Assembly: GCA_024752435.1 (NCBI GenBank)
Contig: CP103023.1
Location: 1,798,001 to 1,862,000 of the forward strand
Length of the DNA: 64,000 nt
DNA from: Allantophomopsis cytisporea
Taxonomy: Eukaryota > Ascomycota > Leotiomycetes > Phacidiales > Phacidiaceae
Direction: 5' to 3'
Made by a program: the position numbers and the translations under genes. The notes beneath the pieces were generated by a model. That model did not search any database. It was given only the letters and a program-made list of their open reading frames with translations, and was not told the DNA's origin. This document shows positions 1 to 10,363 of the stretch, piece after piece. Numbering within the stretch: the stretch's first letter is position 1; each line of letters begins with the position of its first letter.

Positions 1-360
1 GTCCCGGTGGTCGATGGGGAGGAGAGACTGGTACTTCTAGAGCTCGTGGAGGAAACAGTTGTGCTGTTGAAGGTCCCGGTGGTCGATGGGGAGGAGAGAC
101 TGGTACTTCTAGAGCTCGTGGAGGAAACAGTTGTGCTGTTGAAGGTCCCGGTGGTCGATGGGGAGGAGAGACTGGTACTTCTAGAGCTCGTGGAGGAAAC
201 AGTTGTGCTGTTGAAGGTCCCGGTGGTCGATGGGGAGGAGAGACTAGTACTTCTAGAGCTCGTGGAGGAAACAGTTGTGCTGTTGAAGGTCCCGGTGGTC
301 GATGGGGAGGAGAGACTAGTACTTCCAGAGCTCGTGGAGGAAACAGTTGTGCTATTGAAG
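1..360. repeat. 72-bp tandem repeat, about five copies
   Basis: GTCCCGGTGGTCGATGGGG recurs every 72 bp from position 1 with few substitutions. On the minus strand each unit codes 24 residues, Ser/Thr-rich with an N-S-T glycosylation-type motif. The array probably continues left of the window. Confidence 0.9.
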
Positions 361-2430
361 GTTCCGGTGGTTGAAGAGCTCGACCCGATAGACGAAGAGC
401 TGCTTGTTGAGGCAGTGGTTGACAGGGTAGGTGAACTGGTAGATACGGAGGTCGTGGAGGAAATCGTTGTGCTATTAGAGAATGTGGTGAAGCTTGTTCT
501 TGTCGTGGAAAGGGTTGAAGAGCTCCCGGTACTTGAAGAGCTTGATCCAATAGACGAAGAGCTGCTTGTTGAGGCAGTAGTCGATATAGTAGGTGAACTG
601 GTAGTCAGGGAGGTCGTAGAGGAAATCGTTGTGCTATTAGAGAATGTGGTAAAGCTTGTTCTTGACGTAGAAAGGGTTGAAGAGGTCCCGGTGGTTGACG
701 AGCTCCCGGTACTGGACGAGCTTCCAGTACTTGAAGAGCTTGATCCAATAGACGAAGGGCTGCTTGTTGAGGCAGTAGTCGATATGGTGGGTGAACTGGT
801 AGTCAGGGAGGTCGTAGAGGAAATCGTCGTGCTATTAGAGAATGTGGTGAAGCTTGTTCTTGACGTGGAAAGAGTTGAAGAGCTTCCAGTACTTGAAGAA
901 GTCCCGGTACTGGACGAGCTCCCGGTACTGGACGAGCTTCCGGTACTTGAAGAGCTTGATCCAATAGACGAAGAGCTTGATCCAATAGACGAAGAGCTTG
1001 ATCCAGTAGACGAAGAACTGCTTGTTGAGGCAGTAGTCGATATGGTAGGTGAACTGGTAGTCAGGGAGGTCGTAGAGGAAATCGTTGTGCTATTAGAGAA
1101 TGTGGTGAAGCTTGTTCTTGACGTGGAAAGAGTTGAAGAGCTTCCAGTACTTGAAGAAGTCCCGGTACTGGACGAGCTCCCGGTACTGGACGAGCTTCCG
1201 GTACTTGAAGAGCTTGATCCAATAGACGAAGAGCTTGATCCAATAGACGAAGAGCTTGATCCAGTAGACGAAGAACTGCTTGTTGAGGCAGTAGTCGATA
1301 TGGTAGGTGAACTGGTAGTCAGGGAGGTCGTAGAGGAAATCGTCGTGCTATTAGAGAATGTGGTGAAGCTTGTTCTTGACGTGGAAAGAGTTGAAGAGCT
1401 TCCAGTACTTGAAGAAGTCCCGGTACTGGACGAGCTCCCGGTACTGGACGAGCTTCCGGTACTTGAAGAGCTTGATCCAATAGACGAAGAGCTTGATCCA
1501 ATAGACGAAGAGCTTGATCCAGTAGACGAAGAACTGCTTGTTGAGGCAGTAGTCGATATGGTAGGTGAACTGGTAGTCAGGGAGGTCGTAGAGGAAATCG
1601 TTGTGCTATTAGAGAATGAGGTGAAGCTTGTTCTTGACGTGGAAAGAGTTGAAGAGCTTCCAGTACTTGAAGAAGTCCCGGTACTGGACGAGCTCCCAGT
1701 ACTTGAAGAGGTCCCTGTAGTTGAAGAGCTCCCGCTAGATGAAGAGCTCGATCCAATAGACGAAGAAGAGCTTGTTAAGGAAGTGCTTGGCCTGGAGGTA
1801 GTCGACGAGGAGCTGCTCGACGAGGAGATGGTTAACGTGGGGCCAGTGGGTGGATGTACGGTTGCGGTATTTCCGGTAGTTTTTGAGGTCGAGGTCGATG
1901 TCGTCAATGTCAACGTGGTAGACGTGCTAGACGTAGTAGACGCAGTGGAAGCTGTGGAAGCTGTGGACACGGTGGAAGATGTGGACGCGGTACTGCTGGA
2001 CGAAGTTGCCGAAAAAGAAGAAGAAGTCCCTACCGGCGACGAAGCGCCATATTTTTGCGGCGGCGAGGTACCATAACGTTGGGGCGGCGATGTACCGGAG
2101 CCATACTGTTGCGGCGGCGGTGGACCATACTGTTGTGGTGGCGGATCATATTGCGCCGGGGCATATTGTGCTGGCAGCGGTGGGAGATGATAGTAAGCAG
2201 GAGGAGCTTGGGGTTCCGCGGCTCTCTTGGCTCCGAGTATGTGCTCTGGTTGACGACGACTGTTCCAGGAAGCCTATGGCAAATTAGCAGGGTTGGTCAC
2301 TTTGGAGTAGATCTAGATGGGAGGGGCAGGTAGGTACCTCATCATCGTTGCCCAAGTGAGCCAGCCACCCTGGCAAGGCGACGACATGGGACGCCAGCAC
2401 GAGTGCGCCGAAGAGTGAACGAGTGTGCAT
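1..2430 (-). CDS. Secreted Ser/Thr-rich repeat protein (partial, C-terminus beyond window)
   Basis: Exon 1 runs 2430-2338 (31 codons). A 64-nt intron (2337-2274: GT start, CTAAT branch-like site, CATAG end) leads into exon 2 from 2273, which stays open to the window edge. The first residues, MHTRSLFGALVLASHVVALP, look like a signal peptide. A Lys-Arg pair (GAKRAAEP) just after the intron could be a Kex2 site. Next comes a short Pro/Gln/Tyr segment (repeats of the type PPPQQYG), then about 680 residues almost wholly Ser and Thr, with SSSTGS, STTISS and NSTT motifs. Such composition is known from O-mannosylated cell-wall or mucin-like proteins, so an extracellular or wall role is inferred. The C-terminus is missing, so a GPI signal cannot be tested. 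Function and family are not recognised. The 258-bp and 72-bp DNA repeats lie inside exon 2. Confidence 0.75.
537..1700. repeat. 258-bp higher-order tandem repeat with nested 21-bp and 18-bp units
   Basis: Near-identical 258-bp blocks (86 codons) are in register at about 803, 1061 and 1319. Shorter or diverged relatives lie before and after. Each block contains three copies of a 21-bp unit (GAAGAGCTTGATCCAATAGAC type) and a run of 18-bp units (GACGAGCTCCCGGTACTG type). All periods are multiples of three, so copy-number change keeps the minus-strand frame open. Boundaries are approximate. Confidence 0.85.
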
Positions 2431-3581
2431 CTTTCTACGATTACTGATTCAGGAGCAAAAAGGAAAGAGGAATCCTAGGAATGATTATATGAAAAAAAGA
2501 ATGGACAGATGCGCCGGTGATGATCTTCGAGGTCCTAAGGGCAGGATTCAAACGAAACTCCACATACCTTATATATCATTCACTCACCATCGGGATTGTT
2601 TGAGAAGGGTTGAAAGAGCAACTCGTGTGTTTAGTGTTCGTAGCCATGTTGTCGAGGGATGGTGAGGTTTGGCAGGACGGATGATTCTTTTTCGTCCGGT
2701 TTGTTGTGTTGCGTAAGGGACAACGATTAGTATGTAGGGTGACTATCACCAAAATAATACATCACCGACCCCATGGGTAAAGGTGAAGAAGTTAAAGACT
2801 GGGAATCCTCCGGAGATTACCTAGTGCGGTTGCTTGGGGTTTTCGTCCCTTCGCAAGAAGGAAATGGTCATGAAGGGAGGGTAGCAAGTATGTAGTACTC
2901 TTTCTGAGTATGGTTCAAATTGAATAATCCGGTACGGTCCACACAAACAAGTAACATACATACATTCTGAGAAAAGCAAAATGTGCGTTACGATAACTTA
3001 GCAACGCCTGTGCATAGCTTAACGCTCCGACAGCTATAACAATAGTTGTGACAAGTTGTATGGAAGGAACGCCCATGCTTCCAAAGATAAATATAACAAA
3101 CGACGTTGGCGGGGTATCATTACTGCGTACTTCTTATTCTCAGCCGCATTGAAGACGGCACATTGCCACCACTCACAATCACCGAACTCTTCTGCAAGTC
3201 CATATGCCTGGACGATATTGCAAAACACCCACAACATGTCCTTATCGCCCTAATAACAATCCTTTTCCCGGCCATAAATCTCTGCAGGGAGCAAATTGCA
3301 GATCATGGACAAATTACCATACCACAGAATGAATGGGTGATTACAGGAATGTACAGTGGATCTCATTCCACGCCAAAGCCTGTGGTAGGAAACCATTGAC
3401 CGTAGAACTTCTCGCCCTTAATATCACTCCCTTTCCCCACCAGAATGATGAAACGATCGACAATACATGAGTCAGAAACGGAGAACCGCAAGTGACTTTT
3501 AGGATGGGGATTAATCGTTCGCTCAGGAAGTTATAAGCCATCATGGCGTAGAACGTGGTTCATATGCATATGTACTGTTAA
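2431..3581. other. Intergenic, no gene seen
   Basis: This is the upstream region of the Ser/Thr-rich gene and the downstream region of the proline-rich gene. Open frames are all under 100 codons, overlap one another and show no family resemblance. I see no RNA gene. Confidence 0.6.
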
Positions 3582-4574
3582 TCAGTCTTCCCAAACAGTC
3601 TCGAGATCACCTCGTCGCTCGGCGCCACAGACACTCCACCTCTTCCGTTTGTCGCGCGACCCGTATCCCAGCCCGAGTGTTCGTCCTCGGCCTCCGGGTA
3701 TCTCTAAGCTGCTGACTGCTGACTTTGAATCGGAACCATCTGCTGCATCAGCAGCAGCTTTCAATTGTGCAATCTTATCAGCTTCCAAAGCAGCTTCTTC
3801 CGCATCTGGGGAATCAGGAATTGTTTCCAAGCTAGAAATGCTTGGACTGCGAGAGCGTGCAGACGTAGGGGTAGAAGGGACTGAAGACGAATTGAATGAG
3901 CCTGGGTAACTGTAGAGACCGGGAAAGGTATCGGAAAACCGGGGATTGTGGAACGATGGGGAAGACGCTGTGGAAGAAGTAGCCGCATGGTCCGGTCGAT
4001 CCAAGGAATTTGCTTGGTTGACACTGCGCAACGGTGAAGATGTTCGGCGTGTTCGCTGCGCACCAGTAGGAGTGAGCGTTAAGATTGGGGATTCACTCCT
4101 CTCTGTAAAGTCCGAAGCGACTTCCCCGCCTTCATATAGCCCTCTAGTAGGTAGACCTGGGAAGGTTTCATCAACGGGTTTCTTCGGCGTTCTAAATCTT
4201 GCAGGAGAACCCAGAGGACTGGAAGGGCGTTGTGAGCCCAGATGCAAGATGTGACCAGCTCCATTCACGCCTGGCAAAGAGGATGTTCTGGATATAACGG
4301 GTGCAAGGGCACTGGCTGTCGACCGAGATCGTCCATGACCTCTGGCATATGGGGATGTGTTTCGTGATCGATAAGGAAGAGAAAGCGATGAGGATATATT
4401 TGTTGGTGATAGTGGCGTAGGCTCTGTAGAACGACGTGGCATAGGAGGTTTCTGTTGTGGGCTGTTGTTCTCTCCAAACACATCGTTTGAGGTCGTGATA
4501 TCGTATAATCGGAGGCTGGGTATTGGGGATGATCGGAACTCCTCCATTCGCTCCGTCTCTGGTACAGGTTCCAT
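3582..4574 (-). CDS. Ser/Pro-rich basic protein with conserved C-terminal RWSVCGAERRGD motif
   Basis: A single exon of 330 codons. The frame stays open upstream to 4943, but the ATG at 4574 (MEPVPETERMEEF) is preferred: the extra upstream residues come from a CTT microsatellite and look like 5' leader. The protein is mostly disordered, with many Ser-Pro, Thr-Pro and Arg-Ser motifs (SRSPSISS, RTSSPLRS). An acidic, Ala-rich helix follows (roughly residues 260-285, EEAALEADKIAQLKAAADAA). The C-terminus KRWSVCGAERRGDLETVWED resembles the ending of fungal proteins usually annotated as basic proline-rich proteins. No catalytic motif is visible. Function is unknown. The SP/TP density would suit a phosphoregulated scaffold, which is inference only. 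Confidence 0.75.
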   Translation of the reverse strand: MEPVPETERMEEFRSSPIPSLRLYDITTSNDVFGENNSPQQKPPMPRRSTEPTPLSPTNISSSLSLPYRSRNTSPYARGHGRSRSTASALAPVISRTSSLPGVNGAGHILHLGSQRPSSPLGSPARFRTPKKPVDETFPGLPTRGLYEGGEVASDFTERSESPILTLTPTGAQRTRRTSSPLRSVNQANSLDRPDHAATSSTASSPSFHNPRFSDTFPGLYSYPGSFNSSSVPSTPTSARSRSPSISSLETIPDSPDAEEAALEADKIAQLKAAADAADGSDSKSAVSSLEIPGGRGRTLGLGYGSRDKRKRWSVCGAERRGDLETVWED

Positions 4575-4590
4575 GTCTCTCGTCTTTTTT

Positions 4591-4616
4591 CTTCTTCTTC
4601 TTCTTCTTCTCTTCTT
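4591..4616. repeat. CTT trinucleotide microsatellite
   Basis: CTT repeats just upstream of the minus-strand ATG at 4574. On the transcript this is a GAA-rich leader, which reads as Arg/Lys if the longer frame is translated. Confidence 0.9.
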
Positions 4617-5774
4617 ATTAATTTTAATTATCTTCCCTTGTTTTGCGCAATAGAGAAATTCCTCGTATGCCGGCAGATAGTTTATCGTAGATGAAGGAAA
4701 GGCATGTGGATGGGAGTTTCTTTTTTCCCGGTGAAGGTTTTCTGAGTGGGGGTCGGAGGAGTGGTCTTGTGTGTAAAAGAATGCAGAAAGTCGTGCTTTT
4801 GTTCTGGTCTCTGGGGGCTTAATGTCTGTGTATCTTTCGTCTCTCTGTGTGTGTGTGTCTCGGTGCTCAGTCCTCAGTCCTTCAGTCCCTCTTCTGTCTC
4901 TCGTGGGGTTTTGGGAGGAGGCACGCGCGTGTGATGGGTGCACAGTGCACAGATGCAGATGGGTGTTGCCGAATGCGGGTGTGTTCTAGCCTCGTGGCGC
5001 AGGGCTGCTTGCTGAGACAGGCACAACAAAATACTTGCGACCAATAGAGTAATGAAGTACTTGTTTGGAAGTAAATATAGCTCTCACTATTGTGTTGTGT
5101 ACAGAGCAACCAGAGGTAGTGGGGAAGGTGAAAGCGACGAAGCGGAGCAGCGAAAGTGGATATGGACTGGATGTGGATTTGGATTTGAATTTGAATTTGA
5201 CTTTGAATTTGGTTTACTATGTGAGTGAATGAATGAGTGAGTGCGTGAGAAATGAAAGTGAGCATACAAAAGCACGTACACGCCCCGCAGGATTGAGAAA
5301 TTTGGCTGCTTTTGTTCCTTTTGTTTCTTTCGTTTCTTGTTTCTTGTTTCTATTGTTGCTTTTTCCGTTTTCAGTTGCTTTTTACTGCTTCTCGTTGTCA
5401 CTCGTGATCGCTGCTTTGTTTTTTATGCCGCACTTTGGTGGTAGTAGGACTGATGCCGCTGGTGGTTGTATGGTGGTGATCTTGAAAGTGGAAAGGAAGA
5501 GACGTCTTTGTCTAGGCCAACATTATTGAGTGGAATCGATTCTGTTGCGATGTTATTATGTATCCATGTATGTGTATATATGTATGTATGTGTGCAGGAA
5601 GGGCTTGGGGCTTTGTGGCTCTGTCTAGCTTGAGGATCATTTCTGCGTGGTGAGGGAATGGCTATCCAAATGTAGAAAGAAGCGGATGGTTACATTAGAG
5701 GGTTGTCAATGGTCAGAAAGATGCTGCATCCAGCCTTTGCTGTCTATGATAATCTTGATGTTATTATTATTATC

Positions 5775-5801
5775 AATGATGATGATGATGATGATGATGA
5801 T
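5775..5801. repeat. TGA microsatellite next to a TTA microsatellite
   Basis: An ATT/TTA run at about 5760-5772 is followed by eight or nine ATG/TGA units. Confidence 0.9.
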
Positions 5802-7304
5802 AGTAATACAATGTCTCTTGTTATTATTTGTTACTCGTCAAGCATCTATCTAATGCAGGAACCATACCCCCCAAACAGCCCCATTGCAATAAATATCATT
5901 CAATCACGATGCAGCAGATGCAAGATGGACGGATTCAGCTTATGTGCTTTGTTGTACGTAGCCGATGGAAGGATAAGGACGGCTGACTACTACATGAAGG
6001 ATGTAACAGCACGGGCATGTGAATGTATATTATACTACATCTTATCTATGTATGATTGAATTCTACATTTAAATAGAGTACGAAGTACGATCCACTCTAT
6101 ATAATTCAATGCATCATTGTATCAATGCATCAATGCAAAAAATCCTTCTCTTATCGTCCTCTTCCTTCATACAGTACACAGATGGAGGGATCTACGACCG
6201 ATGGAATCAGTAATCTTTGATGCATGGGAATTCTAGGAATTCTAGGATTTTTAGGATTGTCAGGATGAATAAGGTCCGCACCGCAGGATGGTGGACAACG
6301 CCATCAGGATGGACGATAGTGGAGTAGAATTATGTCATTCATTCATTTATCCATTTATTCATCTATTCAGTCACTCGTAAAGACTTGGTGTCAACAGTTC
6401 TCTACATACAAGTATATACCCTTGGATATATATATATATATTTCGAATAGTAGTCAGTATCTCTCACTAGTACTGAGTCACATGTACAACTACGCTTTCA
6501 TACGTTGATCTACCTACGCAAAGTACTACATACATTAGGTACGTACCTCCAGCAGATGTCACTCGTGATCACAAACGAGTCATAAGTGTCAGATCAGCTG
6601 CCTCAGCAAGGCGAACGAATAGTCACACGCTTGTGTCACTTAATATGTTACTACTTCTAAAACGCAACCTCAGAAATAAAACTGCACACGTGTGATAATC
6701 AGCTTCGAATTTCGTATTTACGAGCACTGCACTTGTTTATTTCCCTTGTTTCCGTATGAAGGAAGTCTTCATTTCACTGACGACTCGAGGGCAGAAAGTA
6801 TGAAGTATATATATATATATATATACATGTCCATATATGTGCAACACACAGTATGTATGCATGGCGAGAATATATTTCACGTGATTGTCACGACTGTTTC
6901 ACAAAGCTATAACATCGCAACCCCTTGCTTGTGTCGGCCTCCTTTGATGATATTGCGATGGCGCAAGTCCATGGGTCAAGCTGGTGCAGAGTAGAATTGA
7001 GATGACGATGATCCTCCGTTCAACTAATGTAGGTACTACTGCGTATAACCGCTTTAGTATTTTAGTATCATGTCTAGCACGACTGCACCTTAAGGACAGC
7101 TATGCCAAGAGGTCGAGGTCATTGATATATGTATTCATCAAGAGACAGATACATATCATAAATCCACTCTCATAGCGACGGACAATGCTACTACGGCCGA
7201 GGAAGCGGCATGTATAGTTTGTTTTGAAGTTGTCCAGATTGAGAATTGAGTGACCATACTCTCTCTATGTATCTACCTCATCGTATAAGAAAAATATATT
7301 CCCT

Positions 7305-7346
7305 CAAGCCCCAAGCCCCAAGCCCCAAGCCCCAAGCCCCAAGCCC
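7305..7346. repeat. (CAAGCCC)6 heptamer repeat
   Basis: Six perfect tandem copies of CAAGCCC, with strong C/G strand asymmetry. It is not the fungal telomere unit CCCTAA. Confidence 0.95.
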
Positions 7347-8373
7347 TTTTTCAGGTGTTACCTATAAGTTGGTAGTTTGTATGCTTGAATTAATGCTTCT
7401 TTTCTGGCGAAAAGCAATCATCGGAGAGCAAAGTGAAACACATATAGATTACTCGAGACTGGGAAATGAAACAAGAGAGTAAAGGTGAGCAGGTCTCACG
7501 GAGTTCGTGATGGTCAATGGTGATAAGACCACGGTATGGCCTCTGTCCCACATGGTGAAATGGCTGGTACGCCAGGCCAGCTCTGGCCTGCTTTAGGTCG
7601 AATCGTGAAAAGTATGGGGACGACTGCACGGAGATGGAGACGATTGTGCTTGAATGGAGATAGATGGCTCTTGGACGATGAATGAATGTCTGCAGAGTGA
7701 GGCAAGGGCACACAATATAGCCAATTCAAACAGTTTAATAGATAACCAGTGCAGGGAAAAGGCCATGAATTCATCATATCCAATTGCAAGAAGAAGAGGG
7801 GGCAAAAGAAACGGCAAAGAGGAGAAGCACATAAGCAGAGTCCATCCTGGGATATCATCAACATCGATTGCTCGACCTACTTGAAGTGTACCGGACCTGT
7901 GTGATACTGTCTGTCTGTATCTTATTGTGGTGTTGTGTCTCCTTTCAGAGCCTCGTTGACATATCGCTTCTCATACATAACCCTCTCACTCTCACTCTCT
8001 TCAAACAATATTTTATCCTCTCACAGCAAACGACACAATTGAATTGTGACTTCCGTCTTCTATTCCTCTGCTCCCTATTCGAAGCCTTATCATTTTTCTT
8101 CCTTTATTCTGATTCATTCTCGACCCTGGTTGGAGATATTGAATCACTTTGGCCTTGCTCGCTATTCGACGGAGCCACCACAACAGTGCGTGAGCCTTAC
8201 CTTTAGCTTGCCCCCATCAAATCCCCCCAATCATTAACGTCCCTGACATTAACCTACGGACTGGACTACCTACTACCTGACATAGAACAACACCTAACTG
8301 TCAATTAACATATGCGCGCGAGCAACATCACCATAACGCTCCTCTCGAAAGCCACCACGACCACGTCGCCGCA

Positions 8374-9543
8374 ATGGGGGCTATGCGATCGTTACGGCGC
8401 ACAAATCCAGTGATTCTGCTGGTAGGCGCCCTCACATGCATCGTCTTCTTCTTCTTCATTACGTCGCCGTCAAGTCAGGACGCTGCACACTCAAAGTTAC
8501 GGAAGGCCAGCGCAGCATCGAATCCCCTCTCACCACCCACATCCGCCTTCCGGAAATCCAACGCTGCGAACGATGGCACTCGGATACCACCGCCTGTCGT
8601 ACACTATCATATGAACAATGTCACTACCACCTCCGACCCAGAGGCAAACCGCGAGACGATTCTTATCCTCACCCCCCTCGCTCGCTTCTACCAGGGCTAC
8701 TGGGACAACCTCCTGCAGCTCAGTTACCCGCACGAATTGATCACCGTGGGCTTCATCATTCCCTCAGGTAAGGAAGGTAATGCAGCCACGGTAGCCCTGC
8801 AGGAGCAAGTCTCCAAGACGCAGTCTGGGCCAGAGAAGCAGCGCTTCGGGAGCATTATCATCGAGCGTCAGGACTTCGACCCACCGATCAGCTCTCAGGA
8901 CGAGCACGAGCGTCACAAGATGGAGAACCAGAAGGCTCGTCGAGCAGCCATGTCCCGCGCACGAAACTCGCTGTTATTCACTACACTAGGCCCCTCGACA
9001 TCCTGGGTGCTCTGGCTCGACTCCGACATTGTCGAGACGCCGCCAACCCTCATTCAAGATCTGGCCTCGCACGACAAGCCCATCATTGTCCCCAACTGCT
9101 TCCAGCGTTACCAGGATCCCAAGACCAACGAGATGGCTGAGCGGCCGTACGATTTCAATAGCTGGCAGGACAGCGGGACGGCACAGAAGCTAGGCGAGGC
9201 CATGGGTCCTGATGATATTCTGCTGGAGGGCTATGCGGAGATGGCTACATACAGAACATTGATGGCGTACATGCACTCAGTTGGCGGCGACAAGAAGCAC
9301 GAGATCAACCTGGATGGAGTTGGAGGAACAGCGCTCTTCGTAAAGGCCGATGTCCACCGTGACGGTGCAATGTTCCCTCCCTTCCCATTCTATCATCTCA
9401 TCGAGACGGAGGGATTCGCAAAGATGGCTAAACGGTTGGGCTGGGGTGCTACTGGATTGCCGAATTACAAGGTACGCCGTTCCCTCTCCTTTATCAATGA
9501 TTCAAGCTAACACCTCAAAAAGGTCTACCACTACAACGAGTAA
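8374..9543 (+). CDS. MNN9: Mnn9-type alpha-1,6-mannosyltransferase subunit (Anp1 family)
   Basis: Exons are 8374-9471 and 9523-9543 (51-nt intron). The protein has 372 residues. It is a Golgi type II membrane protein of the mannan polymerase complexes that extend the alpha-1,6 backbone of N-glycan outer chains. A hydrophobic anchor lies at residues 13-30 (VILLVGALTCIVFFFFIT). The luminal domain carries ILILTPLARFYQGYWDNLL, WVLWLDSDIVETPP with the DxD metal/GDP-mannose motif at about 216-218, EGYAEMATYR, and HLIETEGFAKMAKRLGWG. These match yeast Mnn9 better than Van1 or Anp1. The tiny last exon gives the conserved ending GLPNYK-VYHYNE; without that splice the frame would end in an unrelated tail. 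Its stop faces the BUD3-like stop 820 bp away. The identification is firm. Confidence 0.93.
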
Positions 9544-10363
9544 AACACCCTTTTATTTCTCTTTCCAGCCGCTCCCCAATCCCTACAAATCGCATAGAAC
9601 AAGCGGCGAAAACTCCTCAAAATGCTCCAGTCCTCGAACCCCGTACATCCCAACTCCTCGCGACTGTTGTCCGTTCCAAGGGATCGAATGAAGGACGGGA
9701 CGCAGCGGACTCCCTCTCTCTTATATCTTGTCTTTGCGTGCTGTGTGGCGTTTTTATTGTGGCATAATATGGTGATCTGCGGACGGGCGGAGGAACGGGC
9801 GGGAAACCGGACGCGGAAACTGTAAAAATAGAATATGTTTACTGGAAACGAAAGGGCGTCTTTTGAGTGCCTGTGGCAAGCGTGTATTTGGTATGACGTG
9901 AGACAATTCAATGTGCAAGATGCCATGATCCGGGACTGATATGCAGACGGAGATAATAATCGAAGGGAAAGGGGGTGAACGGGGGCGGGAAACGGACACG
10001 ATGACGATGTGAACTCTGATAAAGAGGTGAGATAGATCACTTGGGACTGATCATGAATGTAAAGCCAAAGAACATTTCTCGGATTCGGCACAGATAACCT
10101 AGTCTACACTTACACGCCGTGACTTACCAGCCAGCAAGAAAAACAGCGTCAAAGAAGGGGTGGGGATGCAGAAGTGAAGAAATGAAGAAAAATGCACCAG
10201 AATCCAAAGCCAGAATCCCTAGGTATAAAAAAACCCCACGCAAGCTATGCCCACAAACGCCCATCACAGTATCCATCCAGGCATTCAACAAAACAAGGCC
10301 CCAATTCGGTTCCCTTGACTTCTCCAATTCCAATGCTCAAATACCCCTCCCCTTCGGCTCCCT
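9544..10363. other. Intergenic between convergent 3' ends
   Basis: It lies between the MNN9 and BUD3-like stop codons. A 186-codon minus frame overlaps the last MNN9 exon but is low in complexity and has no recognisable motif. Nothing else is supported. Confidence 0.6.

Larger units (their letters stand above)
4575..8373. other. 3.8-kb intergenic region rich in simple repeats
   Basis: It lies between the divergent proline-rich gene and MNN9. It holds CTT, GT, TTTGAA-like, TTA/TGA, TA and CAAGCCC simple repeats. The last 450 bp before MNN9 are pyrimidine-rich, as fungal core promoters and leaders often are. No open frame here has codon usage or a motif that convinces me. Confidence 0.6.

Noticed and set aside
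7..2076. 689-codon plus-strand acidic repeat frame
   Set aside because: It is the reverse of a Ser/Thr-rich minus-strand gene that has a signal peptide, intron and processing site.
4574..4943. N-terminal extension of the proline-rich protein (residues upstream of MEPVPE)
   Set aside because: It includes an Arg/Lys run encoded by a CTT microsatellite and no conserved sequence; more likely 5' leader.
7305..7346. Interstitial telomere repeat
   Set aside because: The unit CAAGCCC is not CCCTAA/TTAGGG.
9531..10091. 186-codon minus-strand frame
   Set aside because: It overlaps the last MNN9 exon, has no family motif and has unlikely composition.
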